The notes under the pieces: generated by a model
Told to the model about the DNA's origin: nothing
Seen by the model: only the letters and a program-made list of their open reading frames with translations
Databases searched by the model: none
Program-made: the position numbers and the translations under genes
Source: Nocardiopsis sp. CNR-923
GTDB lineage: Bacteria; Actinomycetota; Actinomycetes; Streptosporangiales; Streptosporangiaceae
NCBI RefSeq assembly: GCF_001942255.1
Contig: NZ_MKKC01000068.1
Location: 1-64,000 of the forward strand
Direction of reading: 5' to 3'
DNA: 64,000 bases
Shown here: one piece after another, positions 37,759 through 49,151 of the stretch
How positions within the stretch are numbered: the stretch's first letter is position 1
Layout: the number at the start of each line of letters is the position of its first letter

Positions 37759-38874
37759 TCACGGCTGCCGCTGGTAGAACGGCAGCTCGACCACGTCGAC
37801 GTCCTCGCCGCGCCCGCGCACGTCCACGGTGAACGCGCCGGTCGCGGTGTCGAGGTCGCCGTCCACGTAGGCCATGGCGATGGGGCGGCCCAGGGTGGGC
37901 GAGGGCGCGCCGCTGGTGAGGGTGCCGACGACGGCGCCGTCGCGCAGAACCTTCTGGCCCTTGCGCAGCGGGCGGCGACCGTGGCCGACGAGGCCGATGA
38001 GGCGGCGTTCGCGCGCGGTGCGCGCGGCCTCCTCCAGGGCGGCGCGGCCGACGAAGTCACCCGGCTTGTCGAGCTTGACCACGCGGCCGAGCCCGGCGTC
38101 GAAGGGGGTGAGGTCGCTGGTGAGCTCCTGCCCGTACAGCGGCATCCCGGCCTCCATGCGCAGGGTGTCGCGTGCGGAGAGCCCGGCGGGGACCAGGCCG
38201 TGCCCGGCGCCCGCCTCCATGAGGGCCCTCCACACGTGCGGGGCGCGCTCGGCGGGGCGGACGAAGATCTCGAAGCCGTCCTCGCCGGTGTAGCCGGTGC
38301 GGGCGAGCAGCACGGGCTCCCCGGCCACCGTGTGCTCGTAGCCGGCGTAGTAGCGGATCCCGTCGAGGTCGGCGTCGGTCAGCGGCGCCAGGATCTCCAC
38401 CGCGCGCGGGCCCTGGAGGGCGATGAGCGCGTACTCGGCGGACTCGTCGGTAACCTCGACGTCGAAGTCCCGTGCCCGTTCGGTGAGGGCGGCGGCGACC
38501 ACGGACACGTTGGCCGCGTTGGCCACGACGAGGTACTCCTCCTCGCCGAGCCGGTAGACGATGAGGTCGTCCAGGACACCGCCGTCGACGGCGGTGATCA
38601 TGGTGTAGCGGGCGCGGCCGACTCCCACCTTGGACAGGTGACCGACCAGGGCGTGGTCGAGGGCCTCGGCGGCCTGCGGTCCGGACAGGCGGATCTCACC
38701 CATGTGGGAGAGGTCGAAGAGCCCGGCGGCCTCGCGGACCGCCGTGTGCTCGGCGGTCTCACTGCCGTAGCGCAGGGGCATGAGCCACCCGGCGAAGTCG
38801 ACCAGTGTGGCCCCGGACTGTTCGTGGATCTCGCGCAGCGCTGTCGCGCGTGGCGCGGACGCGGGCTCTGGCAT
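37759..38874 (-). CDS. gcvT: Aminomethyltransferase (glycine cleavage T protein)
   Basis: The product has 371 residues. It passes the methylene group from lipoyl-GcvH to tetrahydrofolate. It has LVDFAGWLMPLRYGS near the start, LSHMGEIRLSG, the AGWxx-type core and TGYTGEDGFEIFVRP, all typical. ATG at 38874 is preferred because GGGAG lies upstream; an in-frame ATG at 38919 is inside the riboswitch-proximal leader. Preceded by a tandem glycine riboswitch. Confidence 0.95.
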   Translation of the reverse strand: MPEPASAPRATALREIHEQSGATLVDFAGWLMPLRYGSETAEHTAVREAAGLFDLSHMGEIRLSGPQAAEALDHALVGHLSKVGVGRARYTMITAVDGGVLDDLIVYRLGEEEYLVVANAANVSVVAAALTERARDFDVEVTDESAEYALIALQGPRAVEILAPLTDADLDGIRYYAGYEHTVAGEPVLLARTGYTGEDGFEIFVRPAERAPHVWRALMEAGAGHGLVPAGLSARDTLRMEAGMPLYGQELTSDLTPFDAGLGRVVKLDKPGDFVGRAALEEAARTARERRLIGLVGHGRRPLRKGQKVLRDGAVVGTLTSGAPSPTLGRPIAMAYVDGDLDTATGAFTVDVRGRGEDVDVVELPFYQRQP

Positions 38875-38936
38875 GGGCACTCCCGAGAGGATGGGCGTCT
38901 TCGTGCGTGGCGTTGCCATCCTCCCCCTCTGTCATC

Positions 38937-39110
38937 TGTGCCTGAGAGCTTCACCGCGCGCTCGGCGTGGTTTGCACCTTCGGCGAGGGACGGCGGTCCC
39001 TGCTTTCCAGAGTGGTCTCGCCCGTACGGTCCAGCGTGCCTGAGAGGTTGTCATCGGGGAGGGATTGCTCCTTCGGCGGCCCGCATTGGCTACGCGGGCT
39101 CTCTCCCGTA
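38937..39110 (-). promoter_or_regulatory. Tandem glycine riboswitch
   Basis: Read on the minus strand, two aptamers follow each other. The first has GGGAGAG, CGCCGAAGGAGCAA and CTCTCAGGCA; the second has GGGCGAGACCACTCTGGAAA, CGCCGAAGGTGCAA and AGCTCTCAGGCA. These are the conserved elements of the cooperative glycine riboswitch. It sits about 60 bases before gcvT and should turn on the glycine cleavage genes when glycine is plentiful. Confidence 0.95.
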
Positions 39111-39129
39111 CGGGGTCAGCAACACGATC

Positions 39130-39159
39130 AGACTAGCAGCGGCGACTGCCGACACCCAA
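39130..39159 (-). promoter_or_regulatory. Putative promoter of the gcvT transcript
   Basis: On the minus strand TTGGGT (39159-39154) and TAGTCT (39135-39130) are 18 bases apart. The predicted start would lie just before the first riboswitch aptamer. This is a pattern match in a fitting place. Confidence 0.5.
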
Positions 39160-39265
39160 GGGCGGTCGAGGTCCCATCCGGCACGCCTGTGGAAAACGCC
39201 GTACGGGCGGTGACGAAGCGTTAGCGTGGACGCGATGGTCGGGGCGACGTGCGAAGGGGGCACGA

Positions 39266-40198
39266 GTGGTCACCGGTGGCAGGCGAAGGAAGCGGTCTGC
39301 GGCGCCGGGCCGCGGGACGACGCCGTGGGCCATGGCGGCCGTGGCGCTGGTCGTGCTCGTCGGGGTCGCGTGCACGGGCACCGCGCCGGAGACGGCCGAC
39401 CACGTCCGGGGCGACGCGCGCCTCGTCGACCGGGTCGGCGGTGACGTCCCGGCGGAGGAACGCGAGGACCTGGAGGCGGTCTTCGAGGAGGCGGGCGTGG
39501 AGGGCACCTTCGTCCTCTTCGACACCGGTGAGCGCACGGCGACCGTCGTAGCGCCGGAGGAGGCCCGTCGGCGCACGGTTCCCGCGTCCACGTTCAAGCT
39601 GGTCAACTCGGTGATCGCGCTCCAGACGGGCGCGGTCTCCGATGTCGACGAGGTGGTGCCCCACGGCGGTGGATCCCGGCCCGTCCCGGAGCGGGAGCGG
39701 GACATGAGCATGCGCGAGGCGCTGCCCGCGTCCAACGTGGCGGTGTACCGGGAGATCGCACGCCGGGTCGGCCACGGCCGGATGGCCGCGTGGGTGGACC
39801 GGTTCGACTACGGCAACCGCGCGATCGGCGGTGAGGAGAGGGTGGACCGGTTCTGGCTGGAGGGGCCGCTGGAGGTCTCTCCGATGGAGCAGACCGCGTT
39901 CCTGGCGAGCCTCGCCCGCGCGGAGCTGCCGGTGGAGGACCGCCATCTGGCAGCCGTGCGCGAGATCGCGCTGGTCGACCGGATCGGGGACCACGCCCTG
40001 TTCGCCAAGACCGGGTGGGGCGGGACCGTGGAATCGTCGCCGGGCTGGTGGGTCGGTTGGGTCGAGCACGGGGAGGACGTGTACACCTTCGCCCTGCGGG
40101 TGCACATCGAGGAGGAGTCGCAACTGGAGCTGCGGGAACGGCTCGGGCGGGAACTGCTGGTCGAGTTGGGTGTGCTGCCGCCGGAGGCCGCCCGCTGA
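39266..40198 (+). CDS. Class D beta-lactamase (lipoprotein)
   Basis: The product has 310 residues. All class D motifs are present in order: STFK (PASTFKLVNS), S-x-V (ASNVAVYRE), YGN (FDYGNRAIGG) and KTG (AKTGWGGT), plus WWVGW near the C-terminus. The STFK Lys would be carboxylated. The N-terminus has a basic stretch, a hydrophobic core and a lipobox-like VGVACTG, so the enzyme is probably lipid-anchored outside the membrane. GTG at 39266 follows GAAGGGGG. It is divergent from the riboswitch promoter. Whether it hydrolyses antibiotics or is a housekeeping homologue is not decided by sequence. Confidence 0.92.
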   Translation: MVTGGRRRKRSAAPGRGTTPWAMAAVALVVLVGVACTGTAPETADHVRGDARLVDRVGGDVPAEEREDLEAVFEEAGVEGTFVLFDTGERTATVVAPEEARRRTVPASTFKLVNSVIALQTGAVSDVDEVVPHGGGSRPVPERERDMSMREALPASNVAVYREIARRVGHGRMAAWVDRFDYGNRAIGGEERVDRFWLEGPLEVSPMEQTAFLASLARAELPVEDRHLAAVREIALVDRIGDHALFAKTGWGGTVESSPGWWVGWVEHGEDVYTFALRVHIEEESQLELRERLGRELLVELGVLPPEAAR

Positions 40199-40244
40199 TC
40201 CTGGCGGCGGGCGACCTCCGTCGCGGGTCCCCTTTGGAGCGGAC

Positions 40245-40276
40245 GCGGGGCCCGGCGGCGCGCCGCCGGGCCCCGC
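40245..40276. terminator. 32-bp perfect palindrome between convergent genes
   Basis: GCGGGGCCCGGCGGCG (40245-40260) is followed by its exact complement CGCCGCCGGGCCCCGC (40261-40276). It lies between the convergent beta-lactamase and DAHP synthase genes and should terminate both. Confidence 0.8.
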
Positions 40277-40294
40277 TCGACCGGCCGCCCGGTC

Positions 40295-41553
<1,259 letters not shown>

Positions 41554-43271
41554 TCAGTCCTTCAGCCCCGGCAGGTCCTCTTCCCAGAACTCGCCCGGGT
41601 TGCGCTCGCCATCGGTGACCGTGCCGCGTTCGGCCTCGGCCCGACGCAGTTGTACACGCCGGATCTTACCCGAGACGGTCTTGGGAAGCTCGGTGAACTC
41701 CAGGCGGCGCACCCTCTTGTAGGGCGAGAGGCGTTCGCGGGCGTAGGCGAGGACGGCACGGGCGGTGTCCGCGTCCGGAGGCACCCCCTCGGCCAGGGCG
41801 ACGAAGGCCTTGGCGACCGACAGCCGCAGTGGATCGGGAGAGGGGACCACCGCTGCCTCGGCGACGAATTCGTGCTCGACGAGCACGCTTTCGAGCTCGA
41901 ACGGTGAGATCCGGTAATCGGACGCTTGAACACGTCGTCGATCCGGCCGATGTAGGTGATGTGGTCGCGTGCGTCCCTGGTGGCGATGTCGCCGGTGTGG
42001 TATAGGCCGCGCCGGGTCACCTCGCGGGTCAGGTCCGTTCCGTCGGCGTACCCCGTCATCACCCCCACCGGGTCCCCGGACAGGTCGACGCAGATCTCCC
42101 CGCTGTCGGAGGGCTCGTCCGTGGTCGGGTCGGCGAGCACGATGTCGTACCCGGGCAGCGGGCGGCCCATCGATCCTGGCACGACGGTCTGGCCGGGCGC
42201 GTTGCCGACGAGCATGGTGGTCTCGGTCTGGCCGAAGCCGTCACGGACGGTGATCCCCCAGGCCTCGCGCACCCGGTCCACCACCTCCGGGTTGAGCGGC
42301 TCGCCCGCGGCCACCGCCTCGCGCAGCGGCACGTGCCAGGACCGCAGGTCGGTCTGGATGAGCATCCGCCAGACCGTGGGCGGCGCGCACATGGTGGTCA
42401 CCCCGCAGCGCACGACCTGGTCCAGCAGGCGTTCGGCGTCGAACCTGGTCTGGTTGACCACCAGTACGGTCGCCTCCGCGTTCCACGGGGCGAACACGCT
42501 GCTGTAGGCGTGCTTGCCCCATCCGGGGGAGGAGATGTTCAGGTGGATGTCGGCCGGCCGGACGCCCAGCCAGTACATGGTCGACAGGTGGCCGACCGGG
42601 TAGGAGCGCTGGGAGTGGGAGACCAGCTTGGGCCGGGAGGTCGTGCCGGAGGTGAAGTAGAGCAGGAGCGGGTCGTCGGCGGCGGGCACGTGCGGGGGCG
42701 CGAAGTCCAGGGCCGAGTGCTCGGAGTCGGGGTAGCTGAGCCAGCCGTCCATGTACCCGACGCAGATCCGCGTCCAGTGGCCGCGCAGGCTCGCGAACTT
42801 CGCCGTCTCGGCGGGGGCGCTCACCACGTGCGCGATCTCGCCCCGGTCCAGCCGGTCGACCAGGTCGCTCTCGTTCAGCACGGGCGAGGTCGGGCAGACC
42901 ACGGCGCCGAGCTTGATCGCCGCGAGGGTGGTCTCCCACAGCTCGACCTGGTTGCCGAGCATGAGCATGATCCGGTCGCCGGCGTGCACCCCCTGGCCGA
43001 TCAGCCAGTTGGCCACCTGGTTCGAGCGCTCGGACAGATGACGGTAGGTGTACTTCGCCTCGCTTCCGTCCTCCTCCACGATCCACAGCGCCGTCCGGTC
43101 GGGGACGGATTCCGCCAACGCGTCGAAGTGGTCCAACGCCCAGTTGAACCGTTCGGACCGGGGCCAGGTGAACTCCCGGTGCGCTCTCGGCTGGTCCTCA
43201 CGGAGTCGGAGCAGCAGGTCGCGCGCGGCATGGAACTCCGCCGCGCCCTCCGCGGCCCTCTGTTTCGACAT
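41554..43271 (-). CDS. AMP-dependent acyl-CoA synthetase, frame broken once
   Basis: About 572 residues. Adenylation motifs: [16 protein letters not shown] (phosphate loop), [18 protein letters not shown] and the C-terminal catalytic Lys in [24 protein letters not shown] and the long N-terminal part place it with acetyl/medium-chain acyl-CoA synthetases (ACSM-like). One base is missing near 41922 (restoring [14 protein letters not shown]). ATG at 43271. It activates a carboxylic acid to its CoA thioester; chain length cannot be read from sequence. Confidence 0.92.
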
Positions 43272-43413
43272 CCTCGGCGACCTCCGGGTCGGGGACGGCG
43301 GCCGGGCCGGACCGTCCGCGTGCTTGGCCCGCGCGGGGCGGTGGATACGCGTGTGCGCAGCGAGTCCTACCCGGGATGCGCGCGGGCGATGCCTCCGGTC
43401 CGGGAGCCCTACT

Positions 43414-44301
43414 ATGGGGCGCATGGAGGAACTGCGCGGACATCACGGAACCTGGCGAATCGACGAAGAGACGGTACGGATCAGGTTCGACTCGGGGCGC
43501 AAGGTTCCCACCTTGCTCAGGCACGTGAGTGAGTGCGCGGTCCCGCTGGTGGCGGTGCGTGAGGTCGAGTTCGGGCGCGGTGACCGCAAGCGCGGGTGGC
43601 GGATGCGGCTGTGGCTGGTCGACGGTGCGGACCCGTACGCGGGGCTGGGTGCGCCCGGACGGGGTGCGACGACCCCGCTGGAGCTCACCGGCCCGTATGA
43701 CGGGGAGCTCGTCGCCGAGTACGTCGCGGACAAGATCACCTCCGCGGTCGGCTTGGCCCGGGAGATCGCCGGCGGGGCCGTCGACCCGCGCGAGGTGGCG
43801 CGGTCGCTGGTGGCGCGGCCTCCCTTCCAGGCCCGCACCGCCGAGGGCACGGCCACCTTCGACGGCACCCGTGTCCGGCTCCAGTGGGACGGCCTGATGG
43901 CCAGTTCGGCCAAGGAGAAGGAGAAGGCGAGGGAGTTCCGCCTCGCCGAGATCGCCGAGGCCCGGTGGTTCCCGCCGGTCGACCTGACCGAGGGCCTGCT
44001 GCGCATCGAACTGCGCGGCGTGAGCGAGGCCACCGACGTCGCACACGACTTCTTCACCCTCGCCTCCCACGGGACCAAGGGCAGCGAGGAGACCCTGCTC
44101 ATGGCGGCGACGATCAACGCCCACCGCGTTCCGGCCGAGCCGGAGGCCGCGCCGCCCGGCCCGCTGCCGGCCCCGCTGGCCGAGCAGGGCGCCGAGGCGG
44201 TTCTGGCCACCATTCGTGAGTTGGGCAGGCTCCATGCGGAGGGACTGCTCACCGATGAGGAGTTCGACGCGAAGAAGGCCGAACTCCTCGGACGCCTGTG
44301 A
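43414..44301 (+). CDS. DUF4429 domain protein with C-terminal SHOCT domain
   Basis: The product has 295 residues. Two related bacterial PH-like units occur: LRGHHGTWRIDEETVRIRF and, later, AEGTATFDGTRVRLQWDG, the DUF4429 layout. The last 35 residues (LATIRELGRLHAEGLLTDEE then FDAKKAELLGRL) are a SHOCT oligomerisation motif. CGGGAG lies 7 bases before the ATG at 43414. Role unknown; probably a cytoplasmic scaffold or lipid-associated protein. Confidence 0.9.
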   Translation: MGRMEELRGHHGTWRIDEETVRIRFDSGRKVPTLLRHVSECAVPLVAVREVEFGRGDRKRGWRMRLWLVDGADPYAGLGAPGRGATTPLELTGPYDGELVAEYVADKITSAVGLAREIAGGAVDPREVARSLVARPPFQARTAEGTATFDGTRVRLQWDGLMASSAKEKEKAREFRLAEIAEARWFPPVDLTEGLLRIELRGVSEATDVAHDFFTLASHGTKGSEETLLMAATINAHRVPAEPEAAPPGPLPAPLAEQGAEAVLATIRELGRLHAEGLLTDEEFDAKKAELLGRL

Positions 44302-44345
44302 CCGGGACGGCCGCCCCGCGCCCCGCGTCCGCTCCCGCCGGGTGA

Positions 44346-45338
<993 letters not shown>

Positions 45339-45490
45339 CGACCGTCCGGGGGCCGCAGGGCCCGGCGGGTCGCGGTGGGCGGGACCCTGGAGACGACGGG
45401 AAGGGCGACCCGGCCCGGACGGGTCCCCGATCCCACGATGCGGCGCACTAGAGTCGAGGCACCCGAGATCCGCGCGACGAAGGGACAGAC

Positions 45491-45682
45491 ATGCGAGTCG
45501 AGGTCGACTTCGACCAGTGCGAGAGCAACGCCCTGTGCATGGGGGCGGCCCCCGAGGTCTTCGAGGTCCGCGACGACGACTTCCTCTACGTCCTGACCGA
45601 GGAACCGTCCGCCGAGCTGCACGAGAAGGTGCGTGAGGCCGCGCGCCTGTGCCCCAAGCAGGCCATCACCCTGAAGGCGTAG
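45491..45682 (+). CDS. Ferredoxin of the 3Fe-4S (P450-partner) type
   Basis: The product has 63 residues with cysteines at 10, 16 and 54 (CESNALCMG and LCPKQAI), the C-x5-C...C-P pattern of actinobacterial ferredoxins that feed electrons to cytochrome P450 enzymes. Its 3' end overlaps the convergent reductase gene by 17 bases. No P450 gene is in the window. Confidence 0.92.
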   Translation: MRVEVDFDQCESNALCMGAAPEVFEVRDDDFLYVLTEEPSAELHEKVREAARLCPKQAITLKA

Positions 45683-46931
45683 CTCCCGCTGCGGTCAGCG
45701 CCTCGTCCCATGTCGTGGGCTCGTCCAGCAGACCCCGGTAACGCATGGTCCGCGGCGTTGACCGCAACCCCAGCACCCCGGTGAGGAGCCCGCCGCGGCC
45801 CAGGAAGGCCACGAACTTGCGGTCCTCCGCAGACCCGTGCACGAACGCGACCTTATCGGCGGGTGCGGCCTGTCCCAGCAGCTGGATCTTCATCTTGTAT
45901 TGGTCCGACCAGAAATAGGGCACCGGGGTGAAGGGGGTGCGCCCCGAGCCCGCGAGGAGGTTGCGGGCCGCCGCCTCCCCCTGCTGACTGGCGTTCGTCC
46001 AGTGCTCCAGCCGGATCCGGCCGCCGTAGCGCGGGTGCGGCCAGTTCGCCAGGTCGCCGACGGCGTACACGTCGGGCACGGACGTCGCCGAGAACGCGTC
46101 GCAGGCGACCGCGCCGTCGGGGAGCAGTTCCACGCCCGACCCGTGCAGCCACTCGGTGTTCAGGTGCACACCCAGCCCCGCCACCACGAGGGACGCCTCG
46201 ACCGCGGATCCGTCGGCCAGCCGGACGCGCTCCACGCGGTCGGCGCCCTCGAATCCGGTCACGCCCACCCCGAGACGCACGTCGACGCCGTTCTCCCGGT
46301 GCAGTTCGGTCAGGATCCGTCCGATCCTCGGGTCGATCACCCGCGTCAGCGGCGTGGTCGCCGCCTCCACCAGCGTCACCTCCATGCCCACGGCACGGGC
46401 GCTGGCCGCAACCTCGGCGCCCACGAAGCCCGCTCCGACGACCACGAGGCGGCCGCCGGAGTCGAAGGCGGCGCGCACGGCCTCGGCGTCGTCCAGGGTG
46501 CGCAGCACGTGCACGCCCGCGAGGGTCGTGTCGGGCCGTCGCGCCCGGGCGCCGGTCGCGATGACGAGGCCGTCGTAGCGCACGGTCTCCGAGCCCTCGG
46601 GTCCCGTCACGTCGACCTCGCGCGCCCGTGTGTGGAGCCGGACGGCGCGGGTGTTCGGGCGAAAGTCCAGGTCCAGGGCGTCCAGCGCGGCGTCGTCGCG
46701 CAGCCGCAGGGCGCGGTGTCCCACGAGCCAGCCAGGAGCGCCGTTGGACGGGTCCATCCCTGCCCCGGTGAGGACCTCCTTGGACAGCGGGGGCCGCGAG
46801 TACGGGCGGTACGGTTCCTCGCCGACCAGCGTGATCCGACCGTCGAACCCCTGCTCGCGCAGGGACTCCGCGGCGTGCAGCCCCGCCATTCCGGCGCCGG
46901 CGATGACGATGTCGCTGAGGGTGTCCGGCAC
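45666..46931 (-). CDS. FAD-dependent ferredoxin reductase
   Basis: The product has 421 residues. The FAD site is VIAGAGMAGLHAAESL, the NAD(P)H site LVVVGAGFVGAEVAAS, and the second FAD contact VYAVGDLANWPH. The C-terminal domain, with AAPADKVAFVHGSAEDRKF, is typical of rhodocoxin/putidaredoxin reductase-like enzymes. It converges on the ferredoxin gene; the two probably form one electron chain to an oxygenase encoded elsewhere. Confidence 0.93.
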   Translation of the reverse strand: MPDTLSDIVIAGAGMAGLHAAESLREQGFDGRITLVGEEPYRPYSRPPLSKEVLTGAGMDPSNGAPGWLVGHRALRLRDDAALDALDLDFRPNTRAVRLHTRAREVDVTGPEGSETVRYDGLVIATGARARRPDTTLAGVHVLRTLDDAEAVRAAFDSGGRLVVVGAGFVGAEVAASARAVGMEVTLVEAATTPLTRVIDPRIGRILTELHRENGVDVRLGVGVTGFEGADRVERVRLADGSAVEASLVVAGLGVHLNTEWLHGSGVELLPDGAVACDAFSATSVPDVYAVGDLANWPHPRYGGRIRLEHWTNASQQGEAAARNLLAGSGRTPFTPVPYFWSDQYKMKIQLLGQAAPADKVAFVHGSAEDRKFVAFLGRGGLLTGVLGLRSTPRTMRYRGLLDEPTTWDEALTAAGATPSG

Positions 46932-46986
46932 TGTGGTGCCTTTCCGGTGTCGGGTCAGGTCGTGTTCGCCGGGGTCAGGGCCCGGA

Positions 46987-47967
46987 CTACAGCGCGCGGA
47001 CCTCCCCGACGGGCGCGCCTCCGCCGTGGACGTCGACGCGCAGGAGGTCGTGCACGGGGGAGACGTCCACGCCGATGGCGCGCAGGGCGTCGAGTGCGAC
47101 CAGGGTACGCGCCCGCTCCTCGGCGTCGCCGTCGCTGATCTTGACCGCGACGGTCTCGCCGGTGGGCGCGCCGATGAGGTGCACCCCGTCCGCGCCGATC
47201 TTGGCCACCATCCCCGGGACGCGGGTCATGAGCACGGTGTCGATCCGGTCGGCGCCCGACACGTATTCCGGGTGGGCGCTCATCGCGTCGGTGACGGCGC
47301 GCTCGGGGCTGCCCTCGGGGGCGGCGCGCATGCGCCGCAGGCCCCGGGCGAGCCCGACCAGGGAGACGGCCAACTGGGGCGCCCCGCAGCCGTCGACGGC
47401 GGTGTGCGAGACGCGTTCGCCGGTCAGTTCCTCGACGGTCTCTCGGACCAGGACCTGGAGGGGGTGCTCGGGGTCGAGGTAGTCGTCGGTGCTCCAACCC
47501 CGCTGGACGCAGGCGGAGAGCATGCCCGCGTGCTTGCCTGAGCAGTTCATGAGGAGGCGTTCGGGTTCGCGGCCCGCGCGCAGGAAGTCGCGGCGCGCCG
47601 CCCGCCCGCCGGGGATGTCCTCCGGGCACCGCAGGGCGTCGGGGGTGAGCCCTGCCTTGGTGAGGATGCGCTCGGCCTCGGCGGCGTGCATGTCCTCGCC
47701 GCCGTGGCTGCCCGCGGCGATGGCGAGGGAGCTGCCCTCCAGCGGGGCGCCCGCGCGCAGCATGGCCAGGGCCTGGAAGGGCTTGGCGGCCGAACGGGGG
47801 AACATGGGCTGGTGGACGGGGCCGCGCGCGAGGGCGATCCGCCCGGTCGGGGTCAGGGCGACCACCGCGCCGTAGTGGACGCTCTCCCGCATTCCGGAAC
47901 GGGTGACCTCCGCGAGGGGCACGTATTCCGGGTACGGGCTCAGCGTCGGCCGCGGGGTGTGGGGCAT
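46987..47967 (-). CDS. L-asparaginase II family protein (Rhizobium type)
   Basis: The product has 326 residues. Conserved motifs: RSAAKPFQALAML (catalytic Ser-x-x-Lys), AIAAGSHGGEDMHAAE, MNCSGKHAGML (Ser-x-Lys) and TAVDGCGAPQLAVS with a Cys involved in metal or active-site packing. This is the PF06089 group, unrelated to the E. coli enzymes. It hydrolyses asparagine to aspartate. A GTGTCC palindrome lies 40 bases upstream. Confidence 0.92.
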   Translation of the reverse strand: MPHTPRPTLSPYPEYVPLAEVTRSGMRESVHYGAVVALTPTGRIALARGPVHQPMFPRSAAKPFQALAMLRAGAPLEGSSLAIAAGSHGGEDMHAAEAERILTKAGLTPDALRCPEDIPGGRAARRDFLRAGREPERLLMNCSGKHAGMLSACVQRGWSTDDYLDPEHPLQVLVRETVEELTGERVSHTAVDGCGAPQLAVSLVGLARGLRRMRAAPEGSPERAVTDAMSAHPEYVSGADRIDTVLMTRVPGMVAKIGADGVHLIGAPTGETVAVKISDGDAEERARTLVALDALRAIGVDVSPVHDLLRVDVHGGGAPVGEVRAL

Positions 47968-48006
47968 GCGGGATCTCCTCGCCGTTGAGGTGCGGGTGCG
48001 CGGGGA

Positions 48007-48028
48007 GTGTCCATGTTTCTGTGGACAC
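48007..48028. promoter_or_regulatory. Palindrome GTGTCCA-n8-TGGACAC upstream of asparaginase
   Basis: Arms at 48007-48013 and 48022-48028 are perfect complements, with TGTTTCTG between them. It lies 40 to 61 bases before the asparaginase start. An unrelated-looking palindrome with the same half-site core (GTGTCC/GGACAC) occurs at 50336-50351. Probable operator; the regulator is unknown. The rest of the 269-base gap up to the exonuclease shows no gene. Confidence 0.5.
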
Positions 48029-48236
48029 GAATAAGAACGTTACATAATGCACCTTTCTTCCGGTGTTGGGGTGGGATCAACCACTCGTGCCCCGCTCACG
48101 CTCGTGCCGGGACGGCGCCGTGCGGGCACGGTCACGCGCACGGCGGTTCGCTGTCGCGCACGGGGAGTAAGGTCGGTTCGAGTACGACCGGGCCGGACAC
48201 CGGCGAACCGGCGGTGACGAGTGAGTGGAGCAGGCG

Positions 48237-49151
48237 ATGGGAACGCTGCGGTGGGGCTCGCTGACCCGCAGGCGGGTCGGCCCGCGGGCGGCGGACCTGG
48301 AGTACGCGGTGCTCGACACGGAGACGACCGGGCTGGATCCGCGCACGGGCGCCCGCGTCGTCGAGGTCGCCGTGGTGCGGCTGCGCGGTGACGGCACGGT
48401 GGTCGAGGAGTTCAACACACTGGTGGACCCGCGCGCCGAGGTCGACGGGCGCGAGTTCCACGGCATCGGCGACAGCGACACCGTCGGCGCGCCCACCTCC
48501 GCCCAGCTGGTGCCCAAGCTGACCGAACTCGTCTCCGGGGCGGTCGTGGTCAGCCACAACCTGGACTTCGAGCAGCGCTTCCTGGCCTCCGAGCTGGTCC
48601 CCGCGGGCCTGCCCCCGGGGCAGTCCGGCCTGTGCACGCTGCGCGCCCTGCGCTCCCAGCTCGACCTGCGCCGCTACTCGCTCGCCCGCGCCTCCCACGC
48701 GCTCAGCGGGGATTGGCCCACCGGGCAGCACACCGCGCTCGGCGACGCCCGGGCCTGCGCCAAGATCCTCGCCGAGCTGCTGACCAACGCCCCCGGCGAG
48801 CTGCGTTACGACGGCCCCGAGCCGAGGATCCTTCCGGCCCCCGGTGCTCGGGGCGAGGCCGCCCGCGTGCGGTGGAAACCGCGCACGGGAGGCGGCCCCG
48901 GCGGCCTCGGCCCGCTCCGCCCCTGGCCGTCGTGCTGGCGGAAGGCCGAGCTGGACCCCGTCCTGTGCGGCGGCGCGTTCGACGAACGATCGCGTGCCGA
49001 GGCGGAACTGGCCGCCCGCCGCGACACCCGACTGCGCGCGCGGATGGCCGCGGTCGCCGCGGTGACGGGCGCGGCGGCCGCCGCGGCCGTCGGCGGTCTG
49101 CTGGTGCGCATGGCGGGAGACTCCGGCGGGCTCAGAGGCCGGAGAGCGTGA
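48237..49151 (+). CDS. DEDDh 3'-5' exonuclease (DnaQ/RNase T-like)
   Basis: The product has 304 residues. Exo I is VLDTETTGLDP (Asp, Glu), Exo II is SHNLDFEQRF (Asp) and Exo III is HTALGDARACAK (His, Asp). A C-terminal region of about 120 residues ends in a hydrophobic Ala-rich segment (AVTGAAAAAAVGGLLVRMAG) that may be a membrane anchor, odd for an exonuclease. ATG at 48237 follows GGAG; GTG at 48225 is possible. Not next to a polymerase gene, so the substrate is open. Confidence 0.9.
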   Translation: MGTLRWGSLTRRRVGPRAADLEYAVLDTETTGLDPRTGARVVEVAVVRLRGDGTVVEEFNTLVDPRAEVDGREFHGIGDSDTVGAPTSAQLVPKLTELVSGAVVVSHNLDFEQRFLASELVPAGLPPGQSGLCTLRALRSQLDLRRYSLARASHALSGDWPTGQHTALGDARACAKILAELLTNAPGELRYDGPEPRILPAPGARGEAARVRWKPRTGGGPGGLGPLRPWPSCWRKAELDPVLCGGAFDERSRAEAELAARRDTRLRARMAAVAAVTGAAAAAAVGGLLVRMAGDSGGLRGRRA

